The notes beneath the pieces are model-generated. The model saw nothing but the letters and a program-made list of their open reading frames with translations. It did no database searches and had not been told where the DNA came from. Shown here piece after piece: positions 1 through 4,042 of a stretch of DNA of 8,566 nucleotides (position 1 is the first letter of the stretch; the number at the start of each line of letters is the position of its first letter). Source of the stretch: Deinococcales bacterium (GTDB taxonomy: Bacteria > Deinococcota > Deinococci > Deinococcales > Deinococcaceae); assembly GCA_025359705.1 (NCBI GenBank), contig JANYFS010000151.1, positions 1 to 8,566 on the forward strand. Reading direction: 5' to 3'. A program made the translations under genes and the position numbers.

Positions 1-13
1 AAGGCATGACTTT

Positions 14-395
14 GGGGGCGCAATGGTCTCGACATGGGTTCACAAAGGCGCTGCGGCGAGCTGAGGATGGTGGTTGGCCTCATTAATAATCCACCAAGCC
101 ACTTAACTGGCAAAACTACTGTTCTTGACTTCGGTGCAACCGAGTCTTACGCCTTCGCTGCCTAATCCCAGCGACAGCCCCTAAAAAGCCCCGCTTGCGG
201 CGTTTTAGCCTGCTGTAATAAATACAAGCTGGTCAGACTCGAGGTTCCTGCGGGTTTGGCGAGGAGTTAAAGGAAACCGAGGGTGTGCGGCCCGTCTGTA
301 GGCTAGCCATACTTTAAATTAGTTTGCAGAATACGCTCGTAGATGCACGCTGGAGGGGCTTTTGGACAGGAGTTCGATTCTCCTCGCCTCCACCA
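14..395 (+). ncRNA. ssrA: Transfer-messenger RNA (tmRNA), one-piece
   Basis: Rescues stalled ribosomes by acting first as alanyl-tRNA and then as a short mRNA for a degradation tag. The ends form a tRNA-like domain. The 5' end GGGGGCG (14-20) pairs with CGCCTCC (385-391), including the G3-U wobble that marks alanine identity, and CCA is encoded (ACCA, 392-395). The T arm is AGGAG (368-372), loop TTCGATT (373-379), CTCCT (380-384). The conserved 5' segment after the acceptor stem (CAATGGTCTCGACATGGG) is typical of tmRNA. The tag reading frame ends at TAA 163-165. The region from about 170 to 360 is the expected pseudoknot zone; a stem between about 238-248 and 281-291 can be drawn by eye with a bulge and a mismatch. 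Length 382 is normal. Only 13 bases lie upstream, so its promoter is outside the window. A CTCGAG site lies inside at 238-243. Confidence 0.97.
109..165 (+). other. tmRNA tag-peptide reading frame
   Basis: The mRNA-like part of the tmRNA. Reading back from TAA (163-165) gives GKTTVLDFGATESYAFAA if the resume codon is GGC at 109. The end (Tyr-Ala-Phe-Ala-Ala) fits the hydrophobic, Ala-Ala-ending signal recognised by ClpXP-type proteases. The stop and the C-terminal residues are clear. The resume codon is inferred: GGC is chosen because Deinococcus tags also begin with Gly, as I recall. A neighbouring GCA (110) is in the wrong frame and would not end in Ala-Ala. At 18 residues the tag is longer than the 9-11 of E. 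coli, Thermus or Deinococcus. Confidence 0.75.
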
Positions 396-420
396 AAATT
401 ATCACCACAATCTGTATCAA

Positions 421-454
421 AAAGAGAGAATGGGTTTACACCTATTCTTTCTTT
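421..454. terminator. Bidirectional intrinsic terminator between ssrA and the SDR gene
   Basis: A perfect-looking hairpin: 421-435 (ending GAATGGGT) pairs with 440-454 (starting ACCTATTC), 15 bp with two G-U type wobbles, around the loop TTAC (436-439). On the plus strand the 3' arm runs into CTTTCTTTTTAT, ending ssrA transcription. On the minus strand the other arm gives CTCTCTTTTT, ending the operon whose last stop codon is at 455-457, directly beside the stem. Confidence 0.88.
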
Positions 455-1174
455 TTATAAATTCCAGCCCCCCGCCACCTCGAGGGTCTGACCTGTGATA
501 TAGCCGCTCGAGTTTATAAAGTGCCACACTGCCTCCGACACCTCCTCGAGCCTTCCCAAACGCCCCGCTGGTATCTCGAGCAAGGGCTGGGTCAGGCTGT
601 TTTCGATCACCCCTGGGGCTACAATATTGGCGGTGATGCCGTGCTGGATTTCGGTTTTGGCAATGCTACGGGTGAGGATGGCGACCCCCGTTTTGGCAAT
701 GGCATACGGTACAATACTGGGCCGCGCCAGTAGGTTTTCGGCCCCTGCATAGCCTAAATTGATAATTCGCCCATATTTGGCCTCGCGCATGATCAGGATG
801 GCGGCGCGGCAGGTGTAAAAGGTAGCGTTCAAATTGCTGTCTAGCATGTCGTTCCACTGCTCGATGGAAGTCTCGAGCAGTGGAGCAAATACGTAATTGC
901 CCACATTGTTGACCAAAACCCCCAACCCGCCCAGTCGGTCATGGGCCTCTTGCACCACCCTCGAGGCATGTAGTGGATCGGTCAGGTCGCCCTGAACGGT
1001 GATGGCCTGCACACCCAAGCCTTGTAACTCGAGGGCGGTCTCTTGGGCTTTCGCTTGGCTATTTCGGTAATGAATTGCCACGGCATAGCCCTCTTGGGCC
1101 AGTTTGAGGGCAATCGCTTTGCCAATCCCACCACTCGAGCCTGTGACCAAAGCGGTTTTGGATGGAGTATTCAT
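455..1174 (-). CDS. Short-chain dehydrogenase/reductase (FabG-like), atypical active site
   Basis: A 239-residue NAD(P)-dependent oxidoreductase of the classical SDR size; the substrate cannot be told. Seen: the dinucleotide-binding motif TGSSGGIG (11-18), the acidic turn GDLTD (62-66), the NNVG motif (89-92), structural Asn in SNLNATF (N114), the catalytic pair Tyr157 and Lys161 (YAIAK), and the PG of the substrate loop (187-188). Odd: the segment that normally reads ISS before the catalytic Tyr reads NLGYAGAE, so the usual catalytic Ser position is Tyr142 and the spacing to Tyr157 is 15 rather than 13. I recall similar GYAGAE/GFAGAE segments in a subgroup of bacterial FabG-like proteins, so this may be a family trait, not damage. 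It is the last gene of a minus-strand operon; its ATG overlaps the Nudix stop as ATGA, which suggests coupled translation. Confidence 0.9.
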   Translation of the reverse strand: MNTPSKTALVTGSSGGIGKAIALKLAQEGYAVAIHYRNSQAKAQETALELQGLGVQAITVQGDLTDPLHASRVVQEAHDRLGGLGVLVNNVGNYVFAPLLETSIEQWNDMLDSNLNATFYTCRAAILIMREAKYGRIINLGYAGAENLLARPSIVPYAIAKTGVAILTRSIAKTEIQHGITANIVAPGVIENSLTQPLLEIPAGRLGRLEEVSEAVWHFINSSGYITGQTLEVAGGWNL

Positions 1175-1665
1175 ATTTCTCGCTCGAGGGCCAGCACTAC
1201 CAAAGTTCGGGTAAAAGAATTGAGGTTATACGAAAGCGCCTCCTCGAGCGTGACCCAAGCATGGCGCACGATTTCATCGTTGTAGGACAGGCAAAAAGTG
1301 TTGGTTTGGGCGAAAAAATCTAGCAAAATAAAATGGGCATCTTGGTAAAATTCGCTCGAGTTGACCGCTTCTTGCATTTGGGCAAACTGGATTTGGGAAA
1401 GTTTTAGACCCGTCTCCTCGAGAAATTCCCGCTCGAGTGCTGCGTGCAAGGTCTCGCCATATTCCACCTTGCCCCCAGGAACCCCCCAGGCTCCGCGCCA
1501 TTTGGTGGTTTCCACGAGCAAAAAACGGTCTTGGTGCTTGACCAATGCACCCACACAGCACAGGGGCCGAATTTTTGTTTGTGGTAACGCGTTTTCCAAA
1601 TGAGTTGTGTTGGATGTTGTGTTGGATGTTGTGCTGGATGTGGTATCTGTTGATGTTGGATTCAT
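1171..1665 (-). CDS. Nudix hydrolase
   Basis: A 164-residue hydrolase of nucleoside diphosphates linked to another moiety; the substrate is unknown. The Nudix box GX5EX7REUXEEXGU is complete at residues 65-87: Gly65, Glu71, Arg79, Glu80, Phe81, Glu83, Glu84, Gly86, Leu87. Upstream WGVPGG (60-65) is typical of the fold. The domain starts near residue 31. The first 22 residues are a Thr/Ser/Asn-rich tail written by a 12-bp tandem repeat and look disordered. The start at 1665 is supported by the sequence GAGTGAGGA ending about 6 bases before the ATG, part of which overlaps the TGA of the preceding gene. The gap to that gene is 9 bases and the next gene overlaps by 4, so it is in an operon between the CDP-alcohol transferase and the SDR. 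It might be MutT-like clean-up or an ADP-ribose type hydrolase; no residue decides this. Confidence 0.92.
   Translation of the reverse strand: MNPTSTDTTSSTTSNTTSNTTHLENALPQTKIRPLCCVGALVKHQDRFLLVETTKWRGAWGVPGGKVEYGETLHAALEREFLEETGLKLSQIQFAQMQEAVNSSEFYQDAHFILLDFFAQTNTFCLSYNDEIVRHAWVTLEEALSYNLNSFTRTLVVLALEREI
1604..1639. repeat. 12-bp tandem repeat, three copies, inside the Nudix N-terminal tail
   Basis: Unit GTTGTGTTGGAT at 1604-1615, 1616-1627 and 1628-1639; the third copy has one change (C for T). On the coding strand it encodes the repeating Thr-Ser-Asn-Thr tail before the Nudix domain. The unit is a multiple of three, so copy number can change without breaking the frame. Confidence 0.85.
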
Positions 1666-1674
1666 AAATTTTCC

Positions 1675-2544
1675 TCACTCGAGGTTATTGTACGTCGTGT
1701 GTAGGTCTGAGGATGACGTGCCATATCGCGCTCGAGTCTGGGCTTCGCGGAACAGTTGAATCCCCAAAATAGCCAGAACTTGCAGCAAAATCGCCCAAAG
1801 ATACCGAACTGGGCGGCGCTGAACCAAAAAGACACACAGCAATGTCACCTGTGTTCCCAAACCAAAATTGGACAAAATTGCAGTGGTATAGCCCGCCGCA
1901 TAGCTTTGTTGGGCCGCTTGCTCATGTGCTGGATTATTTTCTGAAGGAATACCCAACAGCGCGTATCTCCATTGGTCGAAGCGCACAATCAGGCGGTCTT
2001 GTGGTGCAAAAAACAGCTCATAAAATCCCTTCAGGATGCCCAATAGCACAGGGTTTTCATCTTTTAGATCGGGTGCGGCCCTAAATTCTTGGCCTCTGGC
2101 GCGGCGGTAGGCCGCTTCCCACTGAAAATCTAGGCTGAGGATCAGGGTCATGGCTGCAAAAGCCAGCATGGAAAAAAGCATTTTGCCGCTGTACTTGCCA
2201 ATGGCCCAAAACAAGGCAAAATTGACTACCAGATCCATTTCGGTATCCAGATAACGGCCTGTTTCGGAGGTTAGATTTTTAGCCCTTGCCAGTTGACCAT
2301 CAGCATTATCCAAAATGTTTTTAATAATCAGCAAGGTGGCAGCCAGCCAGCCCCCACCACTGCGCTCGAGCTGACGGGCGGCAATCAGGCCCAGCACGGT
2401 GTGAAATAGCACCAGTTGGGGTGGGGTGATGCGGGTGTTGATCAGCCGTTTAACCACCAGATGTGCCAACGGGCGATAAACCCACACATTCAAATATTCC
2501 GCTCGAGGGCGGGGTTTTACGCTCTTTTGGTACAGTTCATCCAC
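1675..2544 (-). CDS. CDP-alcohol phosphatidyltransferase family membrane protein
   Basis: A 289-residue integral membrane enzyme that would join a CDP-activated lipid (such as CDP-diacylglycerol) to an alcohol, releasing CMP, in phospholipid synthesis. The full family signature is present: Asp79, Asp82-Gly83, Ala86-Arg87, Gly96, Asp100, Asp104 (DGxxAR-x8-GxxxDxxxD), the metal and CDP site. About six hydrophobic segments are visible, near 43-60, 67-80, 105-117, 123-138, 220-242 and 247-264. A polar loop (about 143-215) between the helices is longer than in PgsA or PssA, so the acceptor alcohol is open. The start is GTG at 2544: the in-frame stop TGA lies two codons upstream, so no longer version exists. 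No ribosome binding site is visible, but a TAAAGT box ends 6 bases before the GTG, suggesting a leaderless transcript. The stop at 1675-1677 is 9 bases before the Nudix gene. Confidence 0.9.
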   Translation of the reverse strand: MDELYQKSVKPRPRAEYLNVWVYRPLAHLVVKRLINTRITPPQLVLFHTVLGLIAARQLERSGGGWLAATLLIIKNILDNADGQLARAKNLTSETGRYLDTEMDLVVNFALFWAIGKYSGKMLFSMLAFAAMTLILSLDFQWEAAYRRARGQEFRAAPDLKDENPVLLGILKGFYELFFAPQDRLIVRFDQWRYALLGIPSENNPAHEQAAQQSYAAGYTTAILSNFGLGTQVTLLCVFLVQRRPVRYLWAILLQVLAILGIQLFREAQTRARYGTSSSDLHTTYNNLE

Positions 2545-2550
2545 GAGTCA

Positions 2551-2556
2551 ACTTTA
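2551..2556 (-). promoter_or_regulatory. TANNNT -10 box for a leaderless transcript of the CDP-alcohol transferase gene
   Basis: TAAAGT on the minus strand, followed by six bases (TGACTC) and the GTG start. This is the placement expected when the transcript begins at or next to the start codon. No convincing -35 box is seen, and there is no Shine-Dalgarno sequence. The gene could also be read through from rlmH, 98 bases upstream. Confidence 0.5.
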
Positions 2557-2642
2557 GCATTCACCTTTTCTCGAGGTTTGGGGATGTGTTGCAATTTTGG
2601 GTGTGGGCGTGACTCGAGCCTACCAATCTTCAACACACCACT

Positions 2643-3080
2643 CTACTTATGATACGGCTCCCCCCTTGCGATGGTGGAGGCGCGGTATAAACTCTCGAGC
2701 ATCATCACCATCGCCAGGTCGTGCGGGAAGGTGAGTTTGGAAAGGCTCCAAAGTTGGTCGGCTTTTTGTTTGACCTCGAGCGATAAGCCCGTGCTGCTGC
2801 CGATCACCAAAGCAATGTCACTTTTGCCATGCAAAGCCAAATGCTCGAGGTGTTGGCATAGCTCGGGCGAGGTGAATTGTTTTCCACCCAGATCCAGCGG
2901 CATCAAGTAGGCATTTTTGGCGGCAGCCAAGATCAATTTGCCTTCTTGGATGGGTTCAGAATCGCGCACTCGGGTAACTTTGAGCTGGTGATAACGTCCC
3001 AGACGACTAAAATATTCATCCCAACCGATTTTGGCATACTCGAGCTTGGGTTCTCCGACGGTGATTAGGTGCATTCGCAT
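2643..3080 (-). CDS. rlmH: 23S rRNA (pseudouridine1915-N3)-methyltransferase RlmH
   Basis: A SPOUT-class methyltransferase that uses S-adenosylmethionine to methylate the pseudouridine at 23S rRNA position 1915 (helix 69) of assembled ribosomes, in the cytoplasm, as a dimer. Seen in 145 residues: the N-terminal strand LITVG (5-9), the cofactor-binding knot motif VIGSSTGLS (92-100; usually IGGxxGLS), the segment SLSKLTFPHDLAMVM and the nearly invariant C-terminus YRASTIARGEPYHK. It is slightly shorter than the E. coli and Bacillus proteins (about 155-159). The first ATG (3080) gives an N-terminus aligned with E. coli RlmH (Gly at residue 9); a second ATG at 3074 is possible. No ribosome binding site is seen, but there is a well-spaced promoter right before the start. 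All four of its Leu-Glu pairs are encoded by CTCGAG. Confidence 0.96.
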   Translation of the reverse strand: MRMHLITVGEPKLEYAKIGWDEYFSRLGRYHQLKVTRVRDSEPIQEGKLILAAAKNAYLMPLDLGGKQFTSPELCQHLEHLALHGKSDIALVIGSSTGLSLEVKQKADQLWSLSKLTFPHDLAMVMMLESLYRASTIARGEPYHK

Positions 3081-3085
3081 AACCC

Positions 3086-3114
3086 AAAGTAAACCCTCAT
3101 TCGTCTGGGATCAA
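3086..3114 (-). promoter_or_regulatory. Promoter of rlmH, probably leaderless
   Basis: On the minus strand: TTGATC (-35 like, 3109-3114), a 17-base spacer, TACTTT (-10 like, 3086-3091), then five bases and the ATG at 3080. Spacing is ideal for a housekeeping promoter, and transcription would start at or within a base or two of the start codon. It is the best -35/-10 pair in the window. Confidence 0.55.
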
Positions 3115-3120
3115 AGCAAG

Positions 3121-3132
3121 TACAATGGGGAA
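3121..3132 (+). promoter_or_regulatory. Possible -10 box and ribosome binding site before the leader ORF
   Basis: TACAAT (3121-3126) resembles the TATAAT -10 box and is followed by GGGGAA (3127-3132), a purine-rich site 7-8 bases before the ATG at 3140. The two cannot both be used by the same transcript, since the -10 box should lie 6-7 bases before the transcript start. If the promoter is real, the transcript begins near 3133 and lacks the GGGGAA. No -35 box is clear. Confidence 0.25.
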
Positions 3133-3139
3133 CAGAACT

Positions 3140-3217
3140 ATGAGAAACCTCGAGCTATTTCATGTAGGTATATCCACACGTTGGCTAAAAAGTCGGCTAT
3201 GGGCGGCCCGAGTATGA
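3140..3217 (+). CDS. Possible 25-codon leader ORF overlapping the membrane protein start
   Basis: ATG at 3140, 25 codons, stop TGA at 3215-3217. The stop overlaps the ATG of the next gene (3214-3216) in the ATGA arrangement used for translational coupling. A GGGGAA sequence lies 7-8 bases before its ATG, whereas the larger downstream gene has no good ribosome binding site of its own. The peptide begins MRNLELFHVGISTRW and is basic with several Trp/Leu near the end; it matches nothing I recognise. Its Leu-Glu pair is again written CTCGAG (3149-3154). It could be a coupling leader or chance; codon statistics cannot decide at this length. Confidence 0.4.
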   Translation: MRNLELFHVGISTRWLKSRLWAARV

Positions 3218-3645
3218 ATTATGCGGGCGTTTTGGCAGTGGTGATGGTGCTGTCTTTTTCGTTCCCTTTGCTGGTGCGCTTGGGCAGTATTTTGGGTGTG
3301 CCGCGTCCCAACACCTTTACCACCCTCATTGTAGGAACTTTGCTTTTTGGTGCGTGGTATCTTATTCGCAAAGCGGTACATTTGCACCGTGTGCGGGTCG
3401 AACGAATCAATAAGGTGCGTCAAAATATCCTCGAGCAACCGGGCAATCCAGAAGCCTACTTCGATAACGGCGAGCATTTGGGAAATCTTTTGCTTCGTAT
3501 TGGGCGTAGGCGTGAGGCCAAAGCTATTTTTGCACACTATTCCCACCTCGAGGGGGCAGTTGATCTCGAGCGCGAAAAATTGCGAGCCAGGCTCGAGGAA
3601 GGCTATCCTCAAACCGCAGTGCATCAAGGAGTGGGACAGGTGTGA
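3214..3645 (+). CDS. Two-helix membrane protein with TPR-like cytoplasmic tail (unknown function)
   Basis: With the start at 3214, 143 residues. Two hydrophobic segments (about 4-27 and 35-52) form a short hairpin or two-span anchor, followed by a basic juxtamembrane stretch (HLHRVRVERINKVRQ, 56-70) that suggests a cytoplasmic tail. Residues about 75-110 (NPEAYFDNGEHLGNLLLRIG...EAKAIFAHY) have the spacing and small/aromatic residues of one tetratricopeptide-like helix pair; 112-130 is charged helix. The frame stays open back to 3031, but translation there would run through the divergent promoter region and looks unnatural. ATG 3199 is the next alternative. 3214 is preferred because hydrophobic sequence begins at once and the leader ORF ends there in ATGA. 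The stop overlaps the next gene's GTG. Leu-Glu pairs: 4 of 4 as CTCGAG. Confidence 0.75.
   Translation: MNYAGVLAVVMVLSFSFPLLVRLGSILGVPRPNTFTTLIVGTLLFGAWYLIRKAVHLHRVRVERINKVRQNILEQPGNPEAYFDNGEHLGNLLLRIGRRREAKAIFAHYSHLEGAVDLEREKLRARLEEGYPQTAVHQGVGQV
3626..3631 (+). promoter_or_regulatory. Ribosome binding site deciding the GTG start at 3642
   Basis: AAGGAG is a near-complete Shine-Dalgarno sequence with a spacing of 10 to GTG 3642. It lies inside the end of the upstream coding region. Confidence 0.7.
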
Positions 3646-3893
3646 AAGCGTACAAAGGTATTGTTCAAGATGGCGTGGTGGTTTTGCTGGACAGCAAACT
3701 CCCCGAAGGCGCAGTGGTCACAGTCACGGTTGGCGAAGGCGAACTCTTGCGGGCCACCATTCGCAGTGCGCTAAACCGTCCCAAAAAAGCCAAAATTCGC
3801 CTCAACCCCAGCCCATTGGGTGTGGCCTCGAGGGAAGTTGAAGTCAAAGCACCGAGTTTGATTATCCCGCCGCTCGAGCCTGTGGGAAGCTGA
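3642..3893 (+). CDS. Small protein with antitoxin-like N-terminus (unknown function)
   Basis: An 83-residue protein starting with GTG that overlaps the TGA of the membrane protein gene (GTGA). The ribosome binding site AAGGAG (3626-3631) is the clearest one in this part of the window and lies 10 bases before the GTG. The first 31 residues (KAYKGIVQDGVVVLL, then LPEGAVVTVTV) resemble the beta-rich pattern 'K..GIV..GVVVL....LPEGa.V.V' found in small antitoxin-type proteins (DUF104-like); this is memory of a family pattern, not a search. Residues 32-53 form a basic helix-like stretch, and the tail is Pro-rich (PPLEP). No PIN or other toxin gene is adjacent, so an antitoxin role is doubtful. More likely it is a partner of the membrane protein it is coupled to. 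Confidence 0.72.
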   Translation: MKAYKGIVQDGVVVLLDSKLPEGAVVTVTVGEGELLRATIRSALNRPKKAKIRLNPSPLGVASREVEVKAPSLIIPPLEPVGS

Positions 3894-3912
3894 GTTTTGT
3901 AATTTGTTTTGA

Positions 3913-3928
3913 GTTTTTCGTTATTCGT
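3913..3928 (+). repeat. TTCG-type intergenic repeat, copy 1
   Basis: GTTTTTCGTTATTCGT, matching 14 of 16 bases to the copy at 6105-6120. It lies just downstream of the small antitoxin-like gene, on the far side of the amidase gene from the other two copies. Confidence 0.5.
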
Positions 3929-3949
3929 AAAGGATCGGTTTATTTTATA

Positions 3950-3971
3950 GGGGTGGGTTTCAAACCCGCCC
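3950..3971. repeat. Intergenic GC-rich hairpin between convergent genes
   Basis: GGGTGGG (3951-3957) pairs with CCCGCCC (3965-3971), with one G-U pair, around TTTCAAA, which can add one or two A-T pairs. No T-run follows on either strand, so it is not a classical intrinsic terminator, although it sits between converging transcripts (ends at 3893 and 4043). It could be an mRNA 3'-end stabiliser or a dispersed palindromic repeat. Confidence 0.5.
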
Positions 3972-4042
3972 AAATCTTTCTCGAGACTTAAATGTGATAA
4001 TCCAACTTTTCGAGATCCACCAAAAAACCTAAACAAAAAGAT

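Noticed and set aside
1737..2364. 628-base stretch without CTCGAG (also 5257-5639 and 7468-7954)
   Set aside because: With 66 sites at a mean spacing near 130 bases, a longest gap of about 550-650 is expected by chance, so these gaps do not by themselves show foreign DNA.
3031..3213. Longer version of the membrane protein beginning at 3031 or 3199
   Set aside because: The extension overlaps the start of rlmH and the divergent promoter region and has no protein-like character. 3199 remains possible but lacks a ribosome binding site and the ATGA coupling.
3642..3893. Toxin-antitoxin module
   Set aside because: Only the first 30 residues recall an antitoxin. The adjacent partner is a membrane protein, not a PIN, RelE or MazF-type toxin.
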